64,000 nt of DNA, taken from Diaporthe sp. PMI_573 (lineage: Eukaryota > Ascomycota > Sordariomycetes > Diaporthales > Diaporthaceae). The translations under genes were made by a program, and so were the position numbers. The DNA is taken from positions 620,001 to 684,000 of the forward strand of contig JAJTUP010000025.1 of assembly GCA_021399435.1 (NCBI GenBank), in the 5' to 3' direction. The notes beneath the pieces were generated by a model. That model was not told the DNA's origin and searched no databases. It was given only the letters and a program-made list of their open reading frames with translations. This document shows positions 1 to 10,743 of the stretch, piece after piece. Position 1 is the stretch's first letter. Every line of letters starts with the position of its first letter.

Positions 1-890
1 CGCCATGTGTTCAGCGCAAACGGACTTCAATTCAAGGAAAGGATTATGAAGGCGCCACATTGATAGCCAGGTTCTCCAACACGGAATTTCAAGTCGCGAT
101 TGCCCCACATCCTCTTGCAAAAATAGAAAGTCAGCTGGTAGCAGGCACTTGCAACTTGACGCCAAGTGGACTTTACTGTTGCCGGACCCTGCATCCGTCA
201 TCCTCGCCAATGTAGGTACAACTGAGAGAAGTCAGCCTTGTGGGAGACCGCCATCGGAAGCCGGAAGCCTGGCATCGCAAGTAAAATCATACCAACTTCC
301 AGGTATGTGCATGTACCTCCAGTATTTACTCAATGCACTTGAGCAGTACTGTAGATGACGAGCCTACGCCGGGTCCGTCGAATCCGGTTTTGGAAATCGC
401 GATTGAGGTGGCAGGATCCTGCAGTTCGTTTTTAGCGCGGCTGAACGGCGCTAGACATCCCACGGGACGAACCGCAGAGGCTCGCCGTCCAATGGCTGCC
501 AGGCGGGAGGGGTGGTTGCCCCGACAGAATTGGGTCTCAGTAAACACTTCTGGGGCTTTCCCAGCCTCCCAATACTTCCTTCCAGGCTTGGCGCCTGATC
601 TGCTGGACCTGTGCCTGCAAATCTGCTGCTGCTACCTGGCAATCTTGTCTCCTAATTGTTGCTGTCCACCCTCGATCAAGGCACACAGTTTTCCTTTCCC
701 TGCCTGTACTGACGAGACTGGGCTTTGTCTGGACATCTTGACGCATCGCCATCCAGCATATCTAGCCAGGGTAAACACACATATAACAACACGTCGTCGC
801 CCAGCCCCGACAGAAAAGAGAGACAAAATCACCATTCCAGAGCGGCGGCAGGACGATCCTGAAAGGCCGACGGGTAGCACATAAGGCAAG
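1..890. other. Intergenic / 5' leader of the F-BAR gene
   Basis: No gene is supported here. Open frames on both strands are short, lack recognisable domains and overlap each other. The last 250 bases are rich in C and T and purine-poor tracts, as in promoters and long 5' leaders of filamentous fungi, and probably serve the F-BAR gene starting at 891. Confidence 0.5.
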
Positions 891-3800
891 ATGCCGTCAC
901 CTACCTCTGAGGGACCCACGGTCACCCTCTCCTGTATGGAGACCCCCTACCCTTTCCCAGCCCTCCCAGATGTCCACTTTCACTTGACCATTGACCATTG
1001 AGGCTAACGTCGATCGCGCGCATACAGTCGCCAACAACTTCTGGGGTAAAGATGATGCCGGAGTCCCACCCATGCTCGAGCGCATGCATGCCGCCAAGCA
1101 GACCTGCGATGAGCTGCGGTCCTTCTATGCCACACGTGCCTCCATCGAGGAGGAATACGCCCGCAAGCTGCAGTCCCTCTGCCGGAAGTCGCTTGGCTCC
1201 CAGGAGATGGGCAGCCTGAAGACCTCACTGGATACTGTCCGGGGCGAGGTCGAGTGCATGGCCAAGCAGCACCAGAACAATGCTGCCCAGATGAGGTCAG
1301 AGCTGGAAGAGCCCCTGGCTGCCTTTGCGGGCGGCATGAAGGAGCGGCGGAAGATCGTCCAGAACACAATCGAGAAACTGCTCAAGGTGAAGCAGCAACA
1401 GACCGCGCTGGTCAACAAGGTTCGTGACTTGCCAACCTGCTGCCGTGCTCTCGTCATACTTCCAACACGGCAGGATCAATGCTGACACCACACCCCGCAG
1501 ACAAGAGACCGGTACGAGCAAGAATGCCTAAAGATCAAGGGCTACCTGGCCCAGGGCCACATGGTCATGGGACAGGAGGAGCGGAAGAACAAGGCCAAGC
1601 TCGAGAAGACACAGATCAGCCTGGCGACGTCGAATTCCGAGTATGAGGCCGCTGTCAAGGCCCTGGAGGAGACCACTGCTCGATGGAACCGCGAGTGGAA
1701 GGCAGCAGCCGACAAATTCCAGGACCTGGAGGAGGAGCGCCTCGACTTTACCAAGAGCAGTCTCTGGACCTTTGCCAACATCGCTTCGACTGTCTGCGTT
1801 AGCGACGATGCTTCATGCGAGAAGGTGCGGCTGTCCCTGGAGAAGATGGAGGTCGAGAAGGACATCATCACCTTCATCCAAGACAGGGGAACTGGACAAG
1901 AGATCCCAGATCCACCAAAGTACATCAACTTCTGCCGTGGGGATGTCGAAACGCCGATCGAGGAGGACGATGACGAAGCATACTCGGTAGCCCAGTTCCC
2001 TCGGAGCATCAACCCGGCCTTCCGTTCGTCGTCCCCGCAACCGTCCACCTACGAATCCCATCATGACCCAACTAATCTCTTAGCAAAAGAGCTGGGCCAT
2101 GACTTTGGGGCACCTGGCGGCCGAGAGCGGACGATAACACCACAGAGGCTTCCGCCGCAGGGCAGTGAGCCTCGGAGCAGTAGGGACTTGCCTCGGGACT
2201 TGCAGAGGCCCGCGCCGCCCCCAGAGGTCAGTGCCAATTCGGCGGGAGTGCAAAACACGTCTCGTGATAGCTATGGATCACAGAAACCTAACGAATCGCA
2301 GTTTGACCCCAACGAGTTTGCACCCGTGCCTCATGATCCATATCCAATGGACGGCATGACTATGCTCTGCCGCACTGGGAACCCGACCGGCTCAGACCTG
2401 GGCTCGCAGCTTAGTAGTGCAACATCAGGCTCTGACCGGCCGATGAGCAGAGATGACCATAGTGACTACTCCGCCCCGACGTCCTATTCGAGCCGAGACC
2501 CAATGAGCGGCAAGACGTCTCCGGTCAAGCAGGACGCGCCACCGGCATCACCAGCCTCGGGAGGGGACAGGAAGCTAAGGGGGAAGAGGAGCGGGTTCTT
2601 CCAGAATCACAGCCCCTTCAGCAGGCGGAAGAGCACTAGAGACGCCCGAGAGGTTCCACCGAGCAACAGAAACAGTTGGCACCCTGGGAACAGCCGGACG
2701 AGCTCTGATCGCGACATCCCACAGAACCTGTTGCCGGATAGGGCAGTCGCCAGCCCCGACCCCATAGACGCCAATGCCGATGTTGCCATCAACATCGGGG
2801 AGAACGTGCTGCCCGTGAAGCTGCCCGGCAGACAAAAGCCTGCACCCGAGCCTGAGGCACAGGAGGACGACCCGATCGCGCAAGCCCTGGCAGAGCTTAA
2901 GGGGGTGACGCTGGGGAAGCAGTCATCCGTTCGTATGTCTGCGGACCACTACCACGGCATCGCCACTCCTGCCCCAGGATCGCAACCATTCTCTCGATCA
3001 GTGCCACCGCTCAGTGGCAACAATGCCGCCGCAGCCGGCATGAGGGGGACGCCGCCTCCATCCTATGACCAGCCTGTGCACAGCAGGCTGGGTGTTCCAT
3101 CGCCCGCGTGCACCTCCAAGGCGATGAAGCAGACGTCACAGAAATACACGCAACAGACGCGCAGTCTCTTCTCGGGAGACAGGCCCAGCTCAGGTGGCTA
3201 CAGGTCACCTTCCCGGCCGCCGACGCGAGGCAGCGACATGCCACGAGCCGCATCCCCCGCCCCGCCGCGGAGCGCTTCTCCACTGCCAGGCAGCATGAAC
3301 AACCGATCGGCATCGCCAAACCCGTACGCGGCAAGCCAGCGTGGCAGCATGGACTCGCGCCACGGATCTGCGCAGATGGACGCCCGGAACTCGGCCCAGG
3401 GCTACTACGGCCGGAGCACGCCCAACGACATGCCGCGCTCAGCCTCGCCGATGCCGTCCCGCGGAACTGCCGACTACGGCCGGCCTGCTAGCAGGGCTGG
3501 CAGCAGCTTCGGGGCGTACCCGGGCGGCGACATGTCTAGGGGTATGTCACCAGCGCCTACCGATGACTCGTATGGCGGGTCGACGAGGGGACGTGGCGGG
3601 CGGCCAGGGACGAGCCAAGGGAACAGGGCTATGGGCCTCTACGAGCCGCCGGGGGCGGTGGCACCTGCGTCCAGGGCGCGCAGCAAGAGCGTTGCCGATG
3701 GGGGGAGGCAGTATACGCAGGACGGCAGGATGATTCTGCATTTCGGTAAGCAATGCAATCAATCCTCGACTAACTATGCCGATTTTCTTGTGTGACTGAC

Positions 3801-3990
3801 CTCGTTTTTTTTTCCTGCAGCACGCGCCATGTACATGTACCAAGCAGCCATCCCCGAGGAGCTCGGGTTCAACAAGGGCGACATACTCGCCGTCCTCCGC
3901 CACCAGGACGACGGGTGGTGGGAGGCCGAAGTGCACGGGGGCAACGGCCAGAGCGGGCTGATCCCGAGCAACTACCTGCAAATGATTTAG
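891..3990 (+). CDS. cdc15: Cdc15/Imp2-type F-BAR and SH3 domain protein (cytokinesis/septation)
   Basis: Four exons: 891-933, 1028-1419, 1501-3745, 3821-3990, giving 949 aa. The first intron rebuilds the conserved start ...LSFANNFWGKDD; introns have GT..AG ends. Residues about 14-260 form an F-BAR (FCH plus coiled coil) domain, including the stretch EEERLDFTKSSLW. Residues about 265-890 are a disordered Ser/Pro-rich region with many RS/SP sites, expected to be phospho-regulated. The last 60 residues are an SH3 domain (ARAMYMYQA ... DGWWEAEV ... LIPSNYLQ). Proteins of this layout bind PI(4,5)P2 membranes and organise the contractile ring and septum with formins; that role is family knowledge. 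The usual ALYDY of SH3 is AMYMY here, as in other filamentous-fungal homologues. The symbol follows fission yeast. The 14-codon first exon is an inference from splice signals and frame. Confidence 0.92.
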
Positions 3991-5063
3991 AAGATACCAG
4001 CATCATCGAGGACCATCTGAAGGCCTCTCGAAATCAGTGCGACGAAAACGCCGGCATCAGGACGGAGTTGGATGTCTTTTCCCAGTTGACGCACATAATT
4101 CTCATGTCTCTCCTTTGGTTCTCTAGTTGCCTTTTTTTTTATTGCAGGCGCAAAGGCATCCATCGCCCAGGCTGAAGTTGAGCAATAGGGGAAGACCCAC
4201 CCGAGTCTGACTTTATGGCCTGGGCTTATTTTGATCGGGTTGCAATGATGGTTTGGATTGGACTTGTTTCGGACAGAGTGGGCTGGTTCCAACCCCCATT
4301 GTACTGTACGCTTCATGAGGACGAAGGGAAATGCGTTTAATGCTTTTGATGCTTTTCAATGTCTATAGGCGGCCAGGACATGACATGCATGGATGTATGA
4401 GGAATGAGGAATGGGGAGACGGGCGAGGGGTTGAAAATGATGTTGAATTCTTACATGAGAATGAGAATGATATTTGGGCTCTCAGGGTCTTGTCTCAATG
4501 GCTACTTTATTCTTTTGTAGTCTGCGGTTGACTCTTTCAATTGCTGTAAATGATTGACAGGTGCATGTCCTGCCATGTCTTCCAGACTGCTGGACTTTGG
4601 GGAGAGAAAGGCTGTTTGTTCATGAGACTGGCTCCATAAAGAGACAAGCAGCAGTTGTGAGCTGCTCCAACAGCAGCACCCAAGGGAACGGGAACCCCAC
4701 GCTGCCACAGGAGCTATGACCCCTGCCAGGACCACCACAATGACGTCGAGCCAAATTCCCCAACTCTGGTCCTCCCTTCGCGAACCGCGTCCCATCTTCA
4801 TTCTTTACTTACCCAGCTAGACCCGCGACGCTCGCGAACCACCACTCCAGGAGGAGCCTCGCAGCTCACTACCACACCCAGGCCCAGGCCCCCCGGCCAA
4901 TGTCCACGCCTATGCTCATGCTCATGCTCAGGCTTAGGTATCGAACGCGAGACCCTCCTTCCCGTCGCCTCTCCCTCGTCTTCAACAAGCCTGAGGTCCC
5001 GACACCCGCGCCGCTTTACCCTCGCCCGCCACCACCGGTGCCTACTGGCGGCGCGCAGGAACC
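3991..5063. other. Intergenic: 3' region of F-BAR gene and 5' leader of seipin
   Basis: No gene seen. A T-tract followed by ATTGCAG near 4131-4147 looks like a splice acceptor and might mark an intron in the 3' untranslated region of the F-BAR gene. From about 4800 the DNA is C/T-rich, with repeats of CTCATG near 4913-4930, and likely forms the leader of the seipin gene. Confidence 0.4.
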
Positions 5064-6495
5064 ATGGACTACATAAATGACGGCATCGAGTACACGAGGG
5101 ACACGTACAACGCGGCCCTCGATGTCACCAGCACCGTCTACAACGCCGCCACCTCCAAGACCGCGCAGCGCACGCTGCTGACCACGTTGCTGTTTACATT
5201 CCTGTCCGGTGTCCTGTTTTTCTTCGCCTGCGTGGGATACCTGGCCTTTTATCACGAGTACCTACCGGATCAGGTCATGACCGTGCCTGTGCACTTACAA
5301 TATGGGTAAGTGGCGTGATGCTTTTTGTCTCTCCCTGTTCTGCTAGATTCTGTGCAGGAAGAGCTGCGAGCTGATGACCAACGCGCGGGGCAGATACGAG
5401 CTCAACCCATACGGCGTCGCCTCCCTCTCCGGCGCCAACTTCAAAGACTACCAAGACTACGACATCTCCGTGACGCTGAACCTCCCCAACTCGCCCGGCA
5501 ACCTCGCCCGCGGCAACTTCATGCTCGCCCTATACCTCCTCGACACCCCCAACGCCCCATCTCTCAAGACCACGGCGTCGACCGCAACAGCAGCAAGCCC
5601 AATGCCCACGACCATCCCCGCGCCCCAGAGCGCCCTCGCCGGCAAAAACATCCTCTTCACCTCGACCCGCCCGGCCATAATGCCCTACACGGACCCCCTC
5701 GTCTCCCTGGCCAAGCGCCTCCTCCTCCTGGCCTACCACGTCTTCGTCCCCTGCTCCGAGACGACGAGGCTCGTGGTGCCCATGGCGGAGAGGCTCGAGT
5801 TCATCCCTGGAAAGATGATGCCCGCGGCCCTGGTGCTGGACGTCCAGGCGGGCCAGGGCCTGCAGGTCTACGACGTGCTGGTGACCGTCACGGCGCAGCT
5901 GGGGGGTCTGCGCTGGTTCATGCATACGTGGTGGGTCACCAGCTTCGTGCTGTTCACGGGGCTGTTCTGGGTGTCTGAGGTGTTCTTCCTCGCTGCCACC
6001 GCCGTGGGGGTTAAGATCCTCTGGGCTGTTGTCTTTAGCGGCGGGAACGGCGGCAGCGGCAAGGGCGGGGCTACTCCGGACATGATAAAAGAGGAGGAAG
6101 GCCGCGACCCGAGGATCAAGCAGGAGGGCAGCTACGGCTACGGCAAGGCCGCGCTCGAAGATGTCCCCATGACATTCCCCACCTCCTCGCAACAACCCCC
6201 TCTCCGCTACGAGCCCGAGCCCGGCAGCGCCGTGGGGGAGGACGAGGGAGGATCCGCCTATCCGCAGCAGCTGGCGCAAGGCGACGTCGGCGGCGAGGCT
6301 GACGTCGAGGACGAGGCGTTTGGTGGAGAGGACTATCACCACTACCGCGAGGAGGAAGGGGGGGAGGAGGAGGAGGAGGAGGAGGACCCGCACGGGCGGG
6401 ACTCTGGTATTGGGACTAGTTTTAGTGAGAGGGATGGGGCTGGTGGGAGTGTGAGGAGGAGGACTTCGCTTCGGAGGATGGGGGATAATAATTGA
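5064..6495 (+). CDS. SEI1: Seipin (lipid-droplet biogenesis protein)
   Basis: Two exons, 5064-5305 and 5358-6495 (intron 52 bp, GTAAGT..GCAG), giving 459 aa. Seipin sits at ER-lipid droplet contacts, where its oligomeric lumenal domain gathers triacylglycerol and phosphatidic acid during droplet formation. Visible features: a short cytosolic N-terminus; a first membrane segment at about 37-64; a lumenal beta-sandwich with the family signature YELNPYG...F, NLPNSPGNL..GNFM and the SRPA-like TRPAIMPY; a second membrane segment at about 272-308 (WWVTSFVLF ... ILWAVVF). The cytosolic tail is strongly acidic, with a poly-Glu run near residues 410-420. Domain order and length fit fungal seipins. The start is the only in-frame ATG before the membrane segment. 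Confidence 0.93.
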
Positions 6496-7440
6496 TGCTT
6501 GGGAGGGAGGGGGGATGGTGGGTTGGTGGGTAATGTAATGTGGTTGGACTGTGGTGTTTGTTGGACGTGTGGGTTGCGGAAAAGCTCTGTGGGATGAGTG
6601 AGTCTGTCAGGCTATCTGACTAACCGGACTTTTTTTCTTTTCAAGAGACGGACAGCACGGTGTTCATGGGAGGTGTCGAGATTGGTGTGAGAGTGTGTTT
6701 GATACCCCCCTACAGGCACGAGAATATTCTAGACTGGCTGAATCAGATGTGTTGACAACCTCAACAGCACCATGCGCAGGGGCCCCGGGAGTTTTCTTAC
6801 CGTGTGACCGTCCAGCACTTACCGTAAGATAGCTTTCGTTACTGGCAGAACTTGAACTCATCAGGTCAGATCGCGGGAAGTTGAAGACGCATAGATTGGC
6901 ACAGTTGCCCTTGGTGTAATAGAAGGTTAGGAATGCGGCTCTCGCGCCGGATGGGACGCAAAAGAACGAAAAGAAGCGAAATCATCTTTTCCCCTTGTCG
7001 CATTAAGAAGCACAGATCCGGCCTCGGACGGACGGTAGGTATGTACATGCGTGCACGTATAAGGGGGTTCGCCTTCAGCGGAAAAGAACTCAGACAGAAC
7101 AACAACCTCTAATAGACCACTCAACCTTTGCTTATGGCGTTCCACGGTGCTTCATGCCCCTTCTCTCTAAATTTATTTGGGGTGTAGGGAACAATTAGTA
7201 GCTGCCAAAAAAAAATACATGTTAACTTTGTCCACAAAAGGGGCGCTTTCCGTCAGGTGCCGCCGTCCCCACCTTGGGAAATCGGATAATGCGGAGGGCG
7301 ACCGTTGAAGAAAATTGAGGGGTAGGGGTGTCAACTTTTCCACCCTTTGCAAAGTGATTGCAAAGTATTTATTGCTGCACCTAAGGGTATTGCATCCAAA
7401 GGTGTTTCATCAGTAGAGAAAATCTTGGTGGAACACAAGT
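6496..7440. other. Intergenic spacer
   Basis: No gene is supported; open frames are short and featureless. The spacer separates the seipin gene from the repeat-bearing region that follows. Confidence 0.4.
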
Positions 7441-7496
7441 CGTCATGGAAAAGTCGTCATGGAAAAGTCGTCATGGAAAAGTCGTCATGGAAAAGG
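7441..7496. repeat. 14-bp tandem repeat, four copies
   Basis: The unit CGTCATGGAAAAGT is repeated four times head to tail, the last copy ending GG instead of GT. The copies are nearly identical, so the array is recent or kept homogeneous. It shares the core GTCATGG(A/C)AA with the 16-bp array that begins 48 bp further on. Confidence 0.95.
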
Positions 7497-7543
7497 TTCT
7501 GATGGTGGACATTGGCCAAGGAAGAAACCCATGATAATAAGGA

Positions 7544-7646
7544 GTCATGGCAATAAGAATTCATGGCAATATGAAGTCATGGCAATATGAAGTCATGGCA
7601 ATATGAAGTCATGGCAATATAAAGTCATGGCAAAAGAAGTCATGAT
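7544..7646. repeat. 16-bp tandem repeat, about six copies
   Basis: The unit GTCATGGCAATATGAA is repeated about six times, with shortened variants at both ends (GTCATGGCAATAAGAATT at the left, GTCATGGCAAAAGAA at the right). It shares its first half with the 14-bp array at 7441-7496, so both probably arose from one seed. Confidence 0.93.
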
Positions 7647-8200
7647 AGACTACAAAACAAAATTTACATTCATGAAGAAAAGGTATGGTGGCAGTTTAAA
7701 TTGCTATTTATTATCTTTGCCGCGGATTGGTTTTTAGAAAACATATCTCATTTATATGCTAGTAGACGTAGCAAACACAGTAGACTCAGCGTTAGGCATA
7801 TCATTGTCACCATCATCCCCATTTGGCAATACCTCCACAGTACACAGGATGCCAAGCTCTTATTCGAGGTTGACTTCCCGAACAGCAGCCTCCCCAACTA
7901 CACCAAGAGCCAGACCAAAGGTTAGACCCACTCGAAGCTGGCGATGGCTTGACAAATTGATCAAGTGCATAATAAATAATGCGCGAGTAGAGCTTGGTAT
8001 GCTTGTTTAAGTGGTTTGGAACATGTATTCTTGAAGTTCTATTAACTCACTGGCTGCTGGGGACGGCGGCGATTGAACGGCATTAGGCAGTAAATTGATA
8101 CTGAAGTGATGGCCAGAGTCTCTGGCCTCTTGTACCTATCATTGCGGTTCTGTTGAGAAAGTCAGCGGACCGTTCTCGTTCATCACGCTATTGCCACCAT

Positions 8201-8286
8201 GGCTTGTGTAACCATGGTTTTTTTCACGTTTCTTGAGCTGGGCGGCTTGTGTAACCATGGCCTTTTTCACGTTGCTGGACCTGGGC
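8201..8286. repeat. 43-bp tandem duplication in promoter region
   Basis: Two adjacent copies of a 43-bp unit, 8201-8243 and 8244-8286, each beginning GGCTTGTGTAACCATGG and ending near CTGGGC, with a few substitutions. The duplication lies 34 bp upstream of the TATA box of the gene at 8427 and may double an upstream regulatory site. Confidence 0.85.
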
Positions 8287-8319
8287 CTGCAACGGCTGTT
8301 CCGTAGTGAATTTAACCTC

Positions 8320-8327
8320 TATATATA
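8320..8327 (+). promoter_or_regulatory. TATA box of the 8427 gene
   Basis: TATATATA lies 100 bp before the ATG and is followed by the C/T-rich stretch typical of fungal transcription start regions. Its placement supports the plus-strand gene that starts at 8427. Confidence 0.75.
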
Positions 8328-8426
8328 CACACAACTCCCGCACCCACTCTTTTCCAGCTTTCTCTCACCTTCCACACAGGATACGAACACACGCCTAGAC
8401 TTGAGATTTTCTCTACATCTAAAAAT

Positions 8427-10403
8427 ATGGCACCGCGTTCATCAGACGACCGTTGCGAGGACGCGGCTGAACGGTTCTACATGTGTCTGGGCATGTCACC
8501 GGAGGAGATCTTCACGCCACCCTCACACTTGTTGTCCTTATCGTCGAACGCGTCGTCCTTTATCCCTAGGCCTGAACTGCACCCGGATATATGGTCGGTC
8601 GGGCTTTTGGAGGTCCTGGGCACTCTCGCTGACCAAGTTCAAGCCCTGCCATACCCGACAACCCAGCAACAAGCCGAGGCTGGCGTCGGCGTTTCCAAAG
8701 CCCTCATCGATCAAGTTGACATGAGGATCAAACGGCAAACTAGGACAACTGGAAAAGGTGCCTCTACTGCCACGATACTCCCTAAGTTGCGTCATCTGAA
8801 GGTCGAAGATGTCCGAGTTGTCCTCCGTGCTTACAGGGCCAACGCCGATGGGAACGGAATTTCACAGGCGTACGACGATAACGAATACGAAGATAATGAT
8901 GGAGATGAAGAGGATGAGGAGTGTGAGGAAGAGGATGAGGAGTGTGAGGAAGAGGAGGTAGAACAAGAGATTGGGGCCGATGTATATGACGAAGAAGGAG
9001 CAAGATATGACTCGGAGGACCGGTCCACAGAGGACGAGGGTGATAGCATCAACCACAAAGACTACGAGGGCTCCGAAGACTGCCGCAACACAGGCCGAAG
9101 AACTGACCTGTCTAATACCCAGAACTGTGGCCAGAGATCTGTGGATATGGCACCCTCTCTACTAACTGCTCCCTCCTCCCCAGCTGCAGCCGCCGCTCAC
9201 GCCATACCGGACACCAATAGCCAAGATAAGCATGCTGCCTTGGTAACTCCTGCATGCCAGGCATCTCTGCCGGCACTACTCAACATGATGTCAACTGCAA
9301 CAGCTGGAGCCAAGGCCGTTGAGAATGTCGTCGCCAGAGGCGACCCCGGAACCATCAACGGCGCCAGCGTCAGCACCCGACCGTGCCAGTCAAACCCCTC
9401 TCATACCCTCCCGGAGGTTTCCACTCCCAGGCTCCTGCCCAGCCGGCTTGAACCTTTAACGGCTGTCCGCTCCGACGGGTCGCCAGGTCACACTCCTCCT
9501 GCCACCTGCTCGCAGCCATCATTTGTCCCAAACAAGCGCCCGAGACTCAGCAGCCATTGCAGCGGCCAACCCCCATCTACCAATCAAGCTGTCGACGCAC
9601 AAACCGACCTGATCATCCATAAAAACGACATCACAAACATGCATGTTGTCGACACGTCTTCTGAGAGCGGCTCGTCCCCACAGCGACTCCAGATTGAGGA
9701 TCCAGAGCATATTATGGACAGTCAAGAGCTCTCCGTTGTCGACAAAATCGCCCAGGAATATATGCGCTTCAACAAGTCGGCCACAGAGCTCGAGGCCACC
9801 ATCTCCCACCAACGCGTCGCCAATGCTGGATACGAAAAGACCATCGCTCGGGAGGGAGAGATTTCTTCCGGGGCAAGCGCAATGATCAAGTACCACCAGA
9901 AGAGATTAGCAGCCGCAAAAAACACAATCGAACGCAGGACTGCTATTCAAGAGAGCCTCGAGCACAATCTAGATTGTCTTATCAAGGAAGATGCGACAGA
10001 CCCAAACGTGGACGACTTGAAAAAGGTCGTTAGTGCGCAGAAGGATACTATCAATAAAATCAAGGCGCAGTTACCAAGGATAGGGAATCAACTAGCGTCC
10101 ACGCAAGACAAGTGGAGATGCTCCCAAAGGGACCAAACCACTGCGATCAATCGCCTCGACCGGGGAATCAAAATGGTGGAGGCCACAGTCGCCCAGCACA
10201 ATACGGCGGTCGCTCAGAAGAGACGCTGGTATCGTGCGGCGACTTACCTCCATGTAAAGCCCGACGAATCGTCACAGGTCATGAACAGTCAGTCCGTCGC
10301 GGCTGAGGATCTGCGCGAGGCCCGCATGGACATCGCTCACGACGAGCAAGACGTTGCACCTCAGCAACCGAGTCTGGTTCCCGCCTATCAGGAACCTGAA
10401 TGA
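8427..10403 (+). CDS. Orphan acidic, coiled-coil protein of unknown function
   Basis: Single exon, 658 aa, starting at the first ATG after a TATA box and C/T-rich leader. I do not recognise the family. Residues 1-140 look folded (RCEDAAERFYMCLGMSPEEIF; many Leu and Trp). Residues about 150-200 are almost all Asp/Glu and contain a perfect 21-bp DNA duplication (8910-8930 and 8931-8951) encoding EDEECEE twice. Residues 220-430 are low-complexity Ser/Pro/Thr. Residues about 440-625 (DKIAQEYMRFNKSATELEA onward) are Lys/Glu/Gln-rich and predicted coiled coil. No signal peptide or membrane segment is seen. A nuclear or scaffold role is possible but unsupported. Confidence 0.72.
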   Translation: MAPRSSDDRCEDAAERFYMCLGMSPEEIFTPPSHLLSLSSNASSFIPRPELHPDIWSVGLLEVLGTLADQVQALPYPTTQQQAEAGVGVSKALIDQVDMRIKRQTRTTGKGASTATILPKLRHLKVEDVRVVLRAYRANADGNGISQAYDDNEYEDNDGDEEDEECEEEDEECEEEEVEQEIGADVYDEEGARYDSEDRSTEDEGDSINHKDYEGSEDCRNTGRRTDLSNTQNCGQRSVDMAPSLLTAPSSPAAAAAHAIPDTNSQDKHAALVTPACQASLPALLNMMSTATAGAKAVENVVARGDPGTINGASVSTRPCQSNPSHTLPEVSTPRLLPSRLEPLTAVRSDGSPGHTPPATCSQPSFVPNKRPRLSSHCSGQPPSTNQAVDAQTDLIIHKNDITNMHVVDTSSESGSSPQRLQIEDPEHIMDSQELSVVDKIAQEYMRFNKSATELEATISHQRVANAGYEKTIAREGEISSGASAMIKYHQKRLAAAKNTIERRTAIQESLEHNLDCLIKEDATDPNVDDLKKVVSAQKDTINKIKAQLPRIGNQLASTQDKWRCSQRDQTTAINRLDRGIKMVEATVAQHNTAVAQKRRWYRAATYLHVKPDESSQVMNSQSVAAEDLREARMDIAHDEQDVAPQQPSLVPAYQEPE

Positions 10404-10743
10404 AAGCATCTGGGCTGTCAGATTGGCATTGAATCGAATTAGCGATTGAGTGCATGGAGTGAGTCAGTGCATGGAAGATTGTTTGGCTATGCTAGTGAGG
10501 GTCTCCCTGGTGGAGATGATCGGAAACTTTTGGTTTGAGTATCGACTCCCACTTTCATTAACGCCGATTCATGGATTTTCATTTTAGTCGCTTTTGGTCA
10601 GAGCCGCAAATTGATAAGGGTACCGTTTGGAAAGAGCAGAAAATCGAGAAACACACATAGGTAGACTGTGCAAACGCAAATTGATTCACTATTTGTCACG
10701 TAAAAGTCCATTGTAGGGGGACACTCCTGTTACAAAATGGTGT
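10404..10743. other. Intergenic between convergent genes
   Basis: This 340-bp space separates the stop codons of the plus-strand orphan gene and the minus-strand P450. It should hold both polyadenylation regions; no other feature is seen. Confidence 0.5.

Noticed and set aside
333..884. 183-codon plus-strand frame upstream of the F-BAR gene
   Set aside because: No domain, low-complexity translation, lies in the probable promoter/leader and overlaps minus-strand frames of equal quality.
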